In this document: positions 17,659 to 25,025 of the stretch, piece by piece
Numbering within the stretch: position 1 is the first letter of the stretch
How the letters are laid out: each line of letters starts with the position of its first letter
Source: Kiritimatiellia bacterium
GTDB taxonomy: Bacteria > Verrucomicrobiota > Kiritimatiellia > CAIQIC01 > Lenti-01
Assembly: GCA_028681135.1 (NCBI GenBank)
Contig: JAQUJC010000001.1
Coordinates: forward strand, 1 to 61,737
Direction: 5' to 3'
DNA length: 61,737 nucleotides
Notes under the pieces: model-generated
Databases searched by the model: none
Told to the model about the DNA's origin: nothing
What the model saw: only the letters and a program-made list of their open reading frames with translations
Position numbers and translations under genes: made by a program

Positions 17659-18719
17659 TGAGAAAGATGAAAGAGGGAAGAGAAGACAGGGGGGCGGACC
17701 GTTTTCCACGCTATGGAAAACTTTTTCGCGATTTTTCCACGCTATGGAAAATTATTTTCCACGGTGTGGAAAAAAATGAGCGATTTTTCCACGCTATGGA
17801 AAACTTTTTTGCAATTTTTCCACGCTATGGAAAACTTTTTTGTAATTTTTCCACGCTATGGAAACCCGTGGGGATGGCCGTGTGGGTGGGTGCGGCGACA
17901 CTGGCCGCGACGGCATCGGAGCCGCCGACGCCTTTGGCGCTAAGGCTGGCCGCGGAGGGCGAGCCGGTGGCGGCGGCCATCGAGTTCCGGCGTTTGGCGC
18001 TGGGGGCCGAGGATGCCTCCGCGGCGGCGCGCTGGTATTGGTGGGCGGCCCAGGCGTACGCGCAGGCGGGGCAGCCGGCGATGTCCAACCGGATGCTCGA
18101 CCGGGCAGAAGATGCGGCCCCGCTGGCGCTGGCAACGGGCGTGTCGTGGCTGCGGGCCGAGAATGCTCTACACGAACGGGATTGGCCGGCGGCGGCCTTC
18201 CATTTCGACAGTCTGCGGATCAAGACCGGGGCGGAGAAGTGGCGCGACTTTTCTGCCCGGGGGGCGGCGAGTGCCTATGTGCAGGAAAAGGACCTGTCCG
18301 CGGCACGCGCCGTGTTGAAGGATGCCACGGAGGCGGCCGAGGATGCGCGGCAGGCCCTTGAGCGCTATGCCGCCGGGCGCGACAAGAAGCCCTGGCTGGG
18401 GGGGGTGCTGGGGCTGGTGCCGGGGCTGGGTTATGTCTATGCCGGGGAATATGCCAACGCGACGCGCTCGCTGATTCTCAACAGCTTGTTCATCTGGGGC
18501 ATGGTCGAGGCGGCCGAAGAGGAGGCCTGGGGCATTTTTGCGGTGGTGGCTTTCGGGGAAATCACGTGGTACACGGGCAGCATCTATGGGGGGGTGGATG
18601 CCGCGCATCGGTACAATGCCCGGCGCTTGGAAAGGGCGGTCTCCGATGTCCGCGGCCCGGCGCGCTTGGCGGCCGACCGCGGTCAGGTGCCGCTGGTGGT
18701 GCTGAGGGTCGAGTTTTAG
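17658..18719 (+). CDS. TPR-like protein with C-terminal polytopic PGxGxxYxG membrane domain (DUF5683-like)
   Basis: A 353-residue ORF. The ATG at 17658 overlaps the previous stop and has AAGGGGAG upstream. The first 72 codons, however, run through six copies of a palindromic DNA repeat, and a second plausible start, ATG 17874 (MAVWVGAATLAATASEPP), gives a signal peptide. The middle (about 90-250) is Ala-rich TPR-like helix, similar in style to the N-terminal half of the YidD-domain protein. The C-terminal part has KPWLGGVLGLVPGLGYVYAG followed by two or three hydrophobic segments, resembling DUF5683-type membrane domains. It is the last gene of the envelope cluster; function unknown. I favour 17658 by ribosome-binding site and 17874 by protein logic. 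Confidence 0.6.
   Translation: MRKMKEGREDRGADRFPRYGKLFRDFSTLWKIIFHGVEKNERFFHAMENFFAIFPRYGKLFCNFSTLWKPVGMAVWVGAATLAATASEPPTPLALRLAAEGEPVAAAIEFRRLALGAEDASAAARWYWWAAQAYAQAGQPAMSNRMLDRAEDAAPLALATGVSWLRAENALHERDWPAAAFHFDSLRIKTGAEKWRDFSARGAASAYVQEKDLSAARAVLKDATEAAEDARQALERYAAGRDKKPWLGGVLGLVPGLGYVYAGEYANATRSLILNSLFIWGMVEAAEEEAWGIFAVVAFGEITWYTGSIYGGVDAAHRYNARRLERAVSDVRGPARLAADRGQVPLVVLRVEF
17702..17865. repeat. Six-copy array of TTCCA-N5-TGGAA palindromes
   Basis: Cores at 17704-17718, 17735-17749, 17757-17771, 17787-17801, 17818-17832 and 17849-17863. The spacer is CGCTA in five copies and CGGTG in the third. Start-to-start distances are 31, 22, 30, 31 and 31 nt, near two or three helical turns, with T- and A-rich flanks. 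The same palindrome type occurs at 31947-31983 and 45728-45764. Confidence 0.92.
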
Positions 18720-18731
18720 AGCGAGGGCGGT

Positions 18732-19095
18732 GCAGCCTTAAGCACACCGGGGCAAGCCCGGTGGATAGGCAGCCAGGGAATCATGAACGTCAGGGAAATC
18801 CCCCGGGCTTGTCCCGGGGATAGCAGCCTTAAGCACACCGGGGCAAGCCCGGTGGATGGGCAGCCAGGGAATCATGAACGTCAGGGAAATCCCCCGGGCT
18901 TGTCCCGGGGATAGCAGCCTTAAGCACACCGGGGCAAGCCCGGTGGATAGGCAGCCAGGGAATCATGAACGTCAGGGAAATCCCCCGGGCTTGTCCCGGG
19001 GATAGCAGCCTTAAGCACACCGGGGCAAGCCCGGTGGATGGGCAGCCAGGGAATCATGAACTTCAGGGAAATCCCCCAGGCTTGTCCCGGGGATA
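18732..19095. repeat. Tandem array, 91-nt period, four copies
   Basis: Copies start at 18732, 18823, 18914 and 19005, exactly 91 nt apart. The unit joins the GCAGCCTTAAGCACACCGG block and the CCCCGGG-CTTGT-CCCGGGG hairpin block of the 14617 array, but with a different linker (AGGGAATCATGAACGTCAGG) and without the tail block. A degenerate remnant of the tail (TTTTAGGTTGG) follows at about 19097. No gene is seen in 18720-19208. Confidence 0.92.
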
Positions 19096-19142
19096 ATTTT
19101 AGGTTGGCAGCGCAGCTTGGCAAGCCCGGTGGATGGGCAGGC

Positions 19143-19181
19143 AAGCAGCAGGGCTTGCCAGGTGGGGGGGGATATGCCACG
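19143..19181. repeat. GCTTGCCAGG-plus-G-tract module upstream of the beta-barrel gene
   Basis: GCAGGGCTTGCCAGGT followed by eight G and ATATGCCACG. It matches the module at 15274-15307 and lies the same 61 nt before a start codon. Confidence 0.7.
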
Positions 19182-19208
19182 GTCCATGAACTAGACTGGA
19201 GGCGATAG

Positions 19209-19820
19209 ATGAAAAGGATGATCGGATTTGGATGGGTGCTGATGCTGGCGGTGCCGGCGCTGGCGCAGATGGCCGGGATGCCCATTGCGGGGGGGGCTGG
19301 GCGTTCGCAGCCGGGGACTTTTACGGGATCGGGCGGAGTGGTGATCGGCGACGCCTACAATGCCTATGGCGTGCGGGGCGGCATTGCCGTGCTGGCCAAT
19401 TTAACGCTGTTCGGGGATGTAGGATTGCTCGACCCCGATCATGGCAAAACGGGTTGGGCCATCCAGGGGGGCGGTTTGCTGGCCCTGAAGCAGCACGGGT
19501 TGATGGATGTGGGCTTGCGGGCGACGGTGGGCTATGCGGGCTATGACATCACAGGGGGCGATGCTGAAATCATGGACGTGATGGGCGGCGTGCTGATTAG
19601 CAGAAAGCTCGGCATTTTTACGCCCTACGGGTTCCTGGGAATCAACTACATGGATATGGACACCCAAACTCATGCCGATGGCAAGAAAAGTCACAACGAT
19701 ACCGATGTGGCGCTGGCGGCGGGCCTGGAGCTGGAGTTGGCACCGTCATTTTCATTGTATGGCGAGCTGCTGCATATCGACGATTTTTTCTGGGGATTGG
19801 GTGCGCGGGCGCGCTTCTGA
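19209..19820 (+). CDS. Outer-membrane beta-barrel protein
   Basis: A 203-residue protein with a signal peptide (to about residue 19, PALA) and alternating hydrophobic strands ending in the aromatic C-terminus GLGARARF expected for Bam-assembled barrels. Strand-like segments such as GVRGGIAVLANLTLFGDVGLLD, GLRATVGYAGYDITGG and GVLISRKLGIFTPYGFLGINYM suggest a small eight-stranded barrel. No specific family is recognised. A GGAGG-type site precedes the ATG. The gene is monocistronic by spacing, with the repeat array upstream and 238 nt of non-coding sequence downstream before ppdK. Confidence 0.7.
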   Translation: MKRMIGFGWVLMLAVPALAQMAGMPIAGGAGRSQPGTFTGSGGVVIGDAYNAYGVRGGIAVLANLTLFGDVGLLDPDHGKTGWAIQGGGLLALKQHGLMDVGLRATVGYAGYDITGGDAEIMDVMGGVLISRKLGIFTPYGFLGINYMDMDTQTHADGKKSHNDTDVALAAGLELELAPSFSLYGELLHIDDFFWGLGARARF

Positions 19821-20058
19821 TCGGGAATAGTCAGGCCGCTTGGCCGCGGGCGGGGCAGGACCGCCAACGGAGCAATCGCGAGGGGGGGGGCCGCCAGGTA
19901 AACCGTTTCGCGTCGGGAAAATTTGGCTATTTTGGCCGGGGGGCGGACTTGACAACGGGGCGGCAATAGGGGAAACTGCCGCGGATTTGGCACGCTTTTG
20001 TCGCGTGGTGTCGATTTATAAACAAGTGGGCTCGTCAGGGCCTCAAACGGAGAAGAAC

Positions 20059-22803
20059 ATGGCGAAAAAATATGTCTATTTTTATGGTTTCGGGAAGGAA
20101 AACACCGAAGGCGATCAGACGATGAAAGCGATTTTGGGGGGCAAAGGCGCCAATCTGGCTGAGATGGCCAATGCGGACCTGCCCGTACCGGCGGGGTTCA
20201 CGGTGTCGACAGAGGCGTGTGCCTATTATGCGTCGCACGATGGAAAATATCCTGATGGGATGCTGTCGCAGCTCAAGACGCAGCTCAAAAAGCTGGAAAC
20301 GAAAATGGGGAAGAAGCTGGGTGATCCCAAGAACCCGCTGTTGGTCAGTGTGCGGTCGGGCGCGGCGGTGTCGATGCCGGGCATGATGGATACAGTGCTG
20401 AACCTCGGCCTCAACGACAAGTCCGTGCTGGGCTTCATCGAGAGCACCGGCAATGCGCGGACGGGATGGGACTGCTACCGCCGCTTCATCGATATGTTCG
20501 GCAGCGTGGTGATGGGGCCGACCACCAGCCTGGAACATGAGGATTTTGAACAGGCGCTGGTCGAATTGAAGAAGAAGTACGGCGCCAAGAACGATACCGA
20601 TCTGACTGCTGAGCAGCTCAAGGAACTCTGTGATATCTATAAGAAGGTCTATAAGAAGAAGGTAAAAAAACCCTTCCCGCAGGATCCGTTCGAGCAGTTG
20701 CTGGCGTCGGTCAATGCCGTGTTCGGTAGCTGGAATGGCGAGCGCGCGATCAAATATCGCCAGATTAATAAGGTGACGGGCCTGCTGGGCACCGCGGTCA
20801 ACGTGTGTTCCATGGTCTATGGCAATATGGGCGACGAATCCGGGACGGGCGTGGCCTTTACCCGGGACGGGTCCACGGGTGCCGAAGCCCCCATGGGCGA
20901 ATATCTGATCAATGCCCAGGGCGAAGATGTCGTGGCGGGTATCCGTACCCCGAAGCATCTGGATGACATGCCTAACGAAAAAAGCCCGATCTGGAAAAAA
21001 GCGCACAAGCAACTGCATACGATCATGAAGAAGCTCGAAGTGCATTACAAATATCCGCAGGATGTGGAGTTCACGGTCGAGCAAGGGACGTTGTGGATGC
21101 TGCAGACGCGCAATGCCAAGCGTACCGGCTTGGCGGGCGTGCGGTGGGCCGTCGAAATGGCAACCGGCAAGGATGCCTTTACCGGCAAAACACAGAAGAA
21201 GATTCTGAAGCCTAACGAGGCGTTGGCGACGTTGACCGGCACCGATCTTGAACAACTGTTGTTCCCGATCTTTGATGTGGCTGCCGAGAAAAAGGCGGAA
21301 GTTCTGGCCAAAGGCCTCCCGGCGGGGCCGGGTGCGGGTGTGGGCAAAATCGTGTTTGAGGCGTCCACCGCTGAAAAGATTCTCAAGGACAACCCCAATG
21401 AGAAGCTGATTTTGGTGCGTCATGAGACGAGCCCCGAAGATGTCGGCGGTATGTGGGCGGCGCAGGGCATTCTGACTAGCACGGGCGGCATGACGTCGCA
21501 CGCGGCAGTGGTGGCGCGCGGCTGGGGCAAATGCTGCATCGCGGGCGCGAGTGACCTGGCGATTAACTATAAAGCCCGGACCATCTCAGCCCATGGCAAG
21601 ACGCTGAAGGAAGGCGATTGGATCAGCCTCAACGGCTCCACCGGCATCGTCTATGTCGGTCAGCTACCTAATGAGGCCAGCCCGGTGGTCAGTGGCGTGG
21701 TCGGTGGCAAGAAGGCCGCCCAGAAGCACCCCATCTATCAGATGTACAAACAGATCAGTGACTGGACGGACAAGTATCGTAAGATTGCCGTGCGCACAAA
21801 TGCCGATAGCCCGAACGATGCCTTGGCGGCGCGGGCGTTTGGTGCGCAGGGAATTGGCTTGTGCCGTACCGAGCACATGTTCTTCGAGGGCGAACGCATT
21901 TGGGCCGTCCGGGAGTTCATCTTGGCCGAAAACCTCAAGGCGCGTGAAAAGGCGCTGGCAAAATTGCTGCCGCTGCAACGCAGCGACTTTGAGGGCATCT
22001 TCAAGGCCATGGACGGCTATGGAGTGACGATCCGTTTGATCGACCCGCCGTTGCATGAATTTCTGCCCCAGGACAAGGCGGGGCAAGTCGAGATGGCTAA
22101 GCGCCTGGGCACGACGCTGAGCGCCGTGACCGAGCGAGTCAAGAAGCTGCACGAGATGAACCCGATGCTGGGGCATCGCGGCTGCCGCCTCTCCATCACC
22201 TATCCGGAGTTGTGCGTCATGCAGACCCGCGCGGTCATCGAGGCGGCCTGCAACGTCGCGAAGACCGGGCGCAAGGTCTTGCCCGAAATCATGGTGCCGC
22301 TCATTGGGACCAAGGCCGAGTTTGACTACTGCGCACAGGTTATTCGCACGACCGCTGATGCCGTGATCAAGGCCAAGAAATCCAAGGTGAAGTATCTCGT
22401 GGGCACGATGATTGAGATTCCGCGCGCGGCGCTGACGGCCGATGCCGTGGCCGAGACGGCGGAATTCTTCAGCTTCGGCACCAATGACCTGACCCAAATG
22501 ACGTTTGGCTTCAGCCGTGATGATATCGGCTCGTTCTTGCCGGACTACCTGGAGAAGAAAATGCTGCCGGTGGACCCGTTCCTGACGCTGGATGTCGAAG
22601 GGGTGGGCCAGTTGGTGGAAATGGGCGTTAAGAAGGGGCGGAGCAGTCGTCCGGACCTCAAATGCGGGATTTGTGGCGAGCATGGTGGTGATCCTGCCTC
22701 CGTCAAGTTCTGCTGTAAGGTCGGCTTGAACTATGTGAGCTGTTCGCCTTACCGTGTGCCGATCGCCCGTTTGGCGGCGGCCCAGGCCGAGTTGGGCAAA
22801 TAG
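20059..22803 (+). CDS. ppdK: Pyruvate, phosphate dikinase
   Basis: A 914-residue enzyme interconverting pyruvate, ATP and phosphate with PEP, AMP and pyrophosphate, for glycolysis or gluconeogenesis. The ATP-grasp N-terminal domain carries GGKGANLAEMA and VSVRSGAAVSMPGMMDTVLN. The phosphohistidine swivel domain has GGMTSHAAVVARGWGKCCIAG (His about 484). The C-terminal barrel has the PEP-binding motifs GLCRTEHMFF, GHRGCRL and GICGEHGGDPASV. The start at 20059 (MAKKYVYFYGFG) has GGAG nearby; the frame stays open upstream through G-rich non-coding sequence. A strong terminator follows. PPi-dependent glycolysis is common in anaerobes, consistent with hyp genes elsewhere in the window. Confidence 0.96.
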   Translation: MAKKYVYFYGFGKENTEGDQTMKAILGGKGANLAEMANADLPVPAGFTVSTEACAYYASHDGKYPDGMLSQLKTQLKKLETKMGKKLGDPKNPLLVSVRSGAAVSMPGMMDTVLNLGLNDKSVLGFIESTGNARTGWDCYRRFIDMFGSVVMGPTTSLEHEDFEQALVELKKKYGAKNDTDLTAEQLKELCDIYKKVYKKKVKKPFPQDPFEQLLASVNAVFGSWNGERAIKYRQINKVTGLLGTAVNVCSMVYGNMGDESGTGVAFTRDGSTGAEAPMGEYLINAQGEDVVAGIRTPKHLDDMPNEKSPIWKKAHKQLHTIMKKLEVHYKYPQDVEFTVEQGTLWMLQTRNAKRTGLAGVRWAVEMATGKDAFTGKTQKKILKPNEALATLTGTDLEQLLFPIFDVAAEKKAEVLAKGLPAGPGAGVGKIVFEASTAEKILKDNPNEKLILVRHETSPEDVGGMWAAQGILTSTGGMTSHAAVVARGWGKCCIAGASDLAINYKARTISAHGKTLKEGDWISLNGSTGIVYVGQLPNEASPVVSGVVGGKKAAQKHPIYQMYKQISDWTDKYRKIAVRTNADSPNDALAARAFGAQGIGLCRTEHMFFEGERIWAVREFILAENLKAREKALAKLLPLQRSDFEGIFKAMDGYGVTIRLIDPPLHEFLPQDKAGQVEMAKRLGTTLSAVTERVKKLHEMNPMLGHRGCRLSITYPELCVMQTRAVIEAACNVAKTGRKVLPEIMVPLIGTKAEFDYCAQVIRTTADAVIKAKKSKVKYLVGTMIEIPRAALTADAVAETAEFFSFGTNDLTQMTFGFSRDDIGSFLPDYLEKKMLPVDPFLTLDVEGVGQLVEMGVKKGRSSRPDLKCGICGEHGGDPASVKFCCKVGLNYVSCSPYRVPIARLAAAQAELGK

Positions 22804-22823
22804 GACGGCCTCATACCGTCCGA

Positions 22824-22855
22824 CCGCTCCCGGGTTCCCGGGAGCGGTTTTTTTT
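22824..22855 (+). terminator. Rho-independent terminator of ppdK
   Basis: A perfect 10-bp stem CCGCTCCCGG / CCGGGAGCGG with a 4-nt loop (GTTC) is followed by eight T, 20 nt after the ppdK stop. Confidence 0.92.
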
Positions 22856-22972
22856 GATGATGAACGGGATCGGGTCAACCGGCCCAGTCAATCGGTCCTT
22901 TGTATTTTGGGGTTCCCGTCCGGGGGGGAGGTGCGATACACTGCGTCGCGTGAATCAGGGGGGAGGAGGTGG

Positions 22973-24319
22973 ATGATGAAGAAGAACGAACAGAAATGGA
23001 TTATGCACCTGAGCAAAATGGCAGAGGCCAGCAGCCAGGTGGACTCTGCGCTGTATACGCACTATGACGTCAAGCGTGGGTTGCGAGATATTAACGGCAA
23101 GGGCGTGTTGGCGGGGCTGACACAGATCGGGGAGGTGCAGGCGCATCCCGAGGGGGATGAGTCGGGCCCGGGACACTTGATTTATCGCGGAATGGACGTG
23201 GAAGATATCGTGGCGGGTTTTTTGCCGGAGGGCCGACCGGGCTACGAGGAAACGTGCTATCTGTTGCTGGGCGGGGAATTGCCCACCCGCCAGGAGCTGG
23301 TGGACTTTAGCGAGCTGCTGGGAACATATCGCGATCTTCCCCACTATTTTGTGCATGACTCGCTGCTGGCGTTGTCGAGTCGCGACATGATGAATGCGAT
23401 GGCGCAGAGCATCCTGTCGCTCTATACCCTCGATAGCAAAGCCGACGATGTGTCGCTCCCCAACGTGATGCGGCAGTGTCTGCGGCTGATTGCAATTTAT
23501 CCGCTGCTGGCGGCATACAGTTACCAGGCCTCGTCGTATCGCCATGCCGGCAAGAGCTTGGTGATTCATACCCCCCCGCCAGACCTGTCCACGGCGGAGA
23601 ATTTTTTGCACATGTTGCGTAATGATAGCCACTATACGCCGCTGGAGGCGCAACTGTTGGATTTGGCACTGGTGCTGCATGCGGAACATGGCGGGGGGAA
23701 TAACTCGACATTCACCACCCATGTGGTGACCTCGAGTTTGACGGATACCTATTCGGCAATTGCGGCCGCGATGGGGTCGCTGAAGGGGCCGCGCCACGGG
23801 GGTGCCAACGCGAAGGTGGTGGGCATGTTTGAGGAGATCAAGAGCGAAGTCAAAGATTGGTCCAGCGACGGGCAGGTGGGGGACTTTTTAGTCAAGCTCC
23901 TGCGCAAAGAAGCATTTGATCGCTCGGGCTTGATCTATGGAATCGGGCACGCGGTGTATTCGACAAGTGATCCGCGCACTGAAATCCTGCGCGGGCAGGT
24001 CAAAAAACTGGCGGTGGAAAAGGGGATGGAGGAGGAGATGGACCTCTATCTGCGGGTGGAAAAGTTGGCCCCTGAGATTATCGGGCACGAACGCAAGATG
24101 TACAAGGGCGTTAGTGCCAATGTGGACTTCTATTCGGGATTCCTCTATCGAATGCTGAAAATTCCGAAGGAACTCTTTACCCCCATTTTCGCCATCGCAC
24201 GGATTGCAGGCTGGAGTGCCCACCGCATCGAAGAGTTGGCCAATGGCGGCAAAATTATTCGCCCGGCTTACAAAGCCGTGACGCCGCGCCGCGCCTACGT
24301 GCCGCTGAGCAAACGCTAA
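22973..24319 (+). CDS. gltA: Citrate synthase
   Basis: A 448-residue protein that condenses oxaloacetate and acetyl-CoA. The catalytic residues can be placed: His in HAEHGGGNNSTF, His in GSLKGPRHGGAN and Asp in VSANVDFYSGF, in the usual order. The extended N-terminus resembles the citrate synthases of Firmicutes and other anaerobes. Two ATGs (22973, 22976) lie behind GGAGGAGGT at 22962-22970; the first is taken. The gene follows ppdK in the same direction but beyond a terminator, so it is probably transcribed independently. A 2-methylcitrate synthase activity cannot be excluded. Confidence 0.93.
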   Translation: MMKKNEQKWIMHLSKMAEASSQVDSALYTHYDVKRGLRDINGKGVLAGLTQIGEVQAHPEGDESGPGHLIYRGMDVEDIVAGFLPEGRPGYEETCYLLLGGELPTRQELVDFSELLGTYRDLPHYFVHDSLLALSSRDMMNAMAQSILSLYTLDSKADDVSLPNVMRQCLRLIAIYPLLAAYSYQASSYRHAGKSLVIHTPPPDLSTAENFLHMLRNDSHYTPLEAQLLDLALVLHAEHGGGNNSTFTTHVVTSSLTDTYSAIAAAMGSLKGPRHGGANAKVVGMFEEIKSEVKDWSSDGQVGDFLVKLLRKEAFDRSGLIYGIGHAVYSTSDPRTEILRGQVKKLAVEKGMEEEMDLYLRVEKLAPEIIGHERKMYKGVSANVDFYSGFLYRMLKIPKELFTPIFAIARIAGWSAHRIEELANGGKIIRPAYKAVTPRRAYVPLSKR

Positions 24320-24330
24320 ACACCATTGGG

Positions 24331-24378
24331 GTCAGCCCTTGAATCTTGAATCTCAAGATTCAAGATTCAAGGGCTGAC
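24331..24378. terminator. Perfect 22-bp inverted repeat after citrate synthase
   Basis: Arms 24331-24352 and 24357-24378 are perfectly complementary around a TCAA loop; the left arm begins GTCAGCCCTTGAATC. C-rich rather than T-rich sequence follows, so it may act as a hairpin barrier or a mobile repeat rather than a classical terminator. The 15-mer ATTGGGGTCAGCCCT at its left edge (24325-24339) recurs at 33331-33345. Confidence 0.75.
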
Positions 24379-24392
24379 CCCCCCTTAACAAC

Positions 24393-24421
24393 TTGCCACA
24401 TACCCCCAGGGGGTATATAGT
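24393..24421 (+). promoter_or_regulatory. Promoter of the csoR-cus operon
   Basis: A -35 TTGCCA (24393-24398) and a -10 TATAGT (24416-24421) are separated by 17 nt. The expected transcription start, 6-7 nt after the -10, falls on or within a base of the csoR ATG at 24428, implying a leaderless mRNA. The spacer carries the operator. Confidence 0.75.
24400..24416. promoter_or_regulatory. Probable CsoR operator
   Basis: A perfect palindrome ATACCCCC-A-GGGGGTAT occupies the spacer and the first base of the -10 box. G/C-tract palindromes flanked by AT are the known binding-site form for CsoR-type repressors. Its position between -35 and -10 predicts occlusion of RNA polymerase and autoregulation of csoR with the downstream efflux genes. 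Confidence 0.85.
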
Positions 24422-24427
24422 GGGTGC

Positions 24428-24712
24428 ATGACCGCACCAGACAATACGACGACCCACTTTGAGGCACGCCACCGCCTGGCCCGCATTGCGGGGCAGGTGC
24501 AGGGCATTCAGCGGATGGTTGACGAGCAGAAATACTGCATCAACATCATCACCCAGATTCAGGCTGCACGCTCGGCCTTGCGTGCTGTGGAACTGCAGAT
24601 TCTCCACAAGCACATGACCCACTGTGTTCAGGATGCCTTCACGTCCGGCTCGTCAGCCGCCGCGGCCGAGAAGGTGGAAGAGCTGCTCCGTGTGATGAAA
24701 AAACAAGTATAG
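24428..24712 (+). CDS. csoR: CsoR-family metal-sensing repressor
   Basis: A 94-residue all-helical repressor of the CsoR/RcnR (DUF156) family. The Cu(I) ligands of CsoR can be placed as Cys37 (EQKYCINII), His62 and Cys66 (LHKHMTHCV), i.e. the Cys-His-Cys set of copper sensors rather than the His-rich set of RcnR. In the family, metal binding releases the operator. There is no ribosome-binding site in the few nucleotides before the ATG, consistent with leaderless translation. It heads a same-strand run of metal-resistance genes, which supports copper-responsive control of the pump. Confidence 0.9.
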   Translation: MTAPDNTTTHFEARHRLARIAGQVQGIQRMVDEQKYCINIITQIQAARSALRAVELQILHKHMTHCVQDAFTSGSSAAAAEKVEELLRVMKKQV

Positions 24713-24739
24713 AACCCACCCCCATGAAAGGAAATAACA

Positions 24740-25000
24740 ATGAAAACAACCTTGGTTTTGCTAATTGCGATGATGGTCGCCAGCGTCGCTTTTGCGTCTG
24801 GCCACCCACAAACAACCTGTCCCGTGATGGGGAACCCTATCGACCAGGATCTCTCGGTGGATGTCGAGGGTTACCGCATCTACGTTTGTTGCGCGGGGTG
24901 TGTTGACATGCTTAAGGCCCAGCCCGAGGAGTACATCGCCCAGATGAAAGCGCAAGGCATTGAATTGGAGAAGGCCCCGGAACGTCCGATGGACGAATAA
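24740..25000 (+). CDS. Exported YHS/TRASH-like metal-binding protein
   Basis: An 86-residue protein with a signal peptide (MKTTLVLLIAMMVASVAFA) and a Cys-rich domain: CPVMGNPI with Cys27, then YRIYVCCAGCVDML with Cys50, Cys51 and Cys54. The CPVxG plus CCxGC arrangement resembles YHS or TRASH domains that handle copper or other soft metals. Its position between csoR and cusCBA suggests a periplasmic metal chaperone or scavenger delivering to the pump; that role is inferred. AAAGGAAA precedes the ATG. Confidence 0.75.
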   Translation: MKTTLVLLIAMMVASVAFASGHPQTTCPVMGNPIDQDLSVDVEGYRIYVCCAGCVDMLKAQPEEYIAQMKAQGIELEKAPERPMDE

Positions 25001-25025
25001 GCCTCCTTTAGAACCGAACAGAAAC

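Noticed and set aside
17702-17865. CRISPR array with 31-nt period
   Set aside because: The sequences between the palindromes are near-identical T/A-rich linkers rather than unique spacers, and one interval is 22 nt.
14617-19095. CRISPR arrays
   Set aside because: Periods of 141 and 91 nt with nearly identical whole units and no unique spacers; no cas gene in the window.
19950-19978. Promoter for ppdK beginning TTGACA
   Set aside because: A perfect -35, but no acceptable -10 at 16-18 nt.
20035-21501. 488-residue minus-strand ORF opposite ppdK
   Set aside because: Antisense shadow of the conserved ppdK coding sequence; Arg/His/Leu-rich with no domain.
24724-24906. 60-residue ORF starting just before the YHS-like gene
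   Set aside because: Out of frame with the Cys-rich exported protein at 24740, which has the better RBS, a signal peptide and metal motifs.
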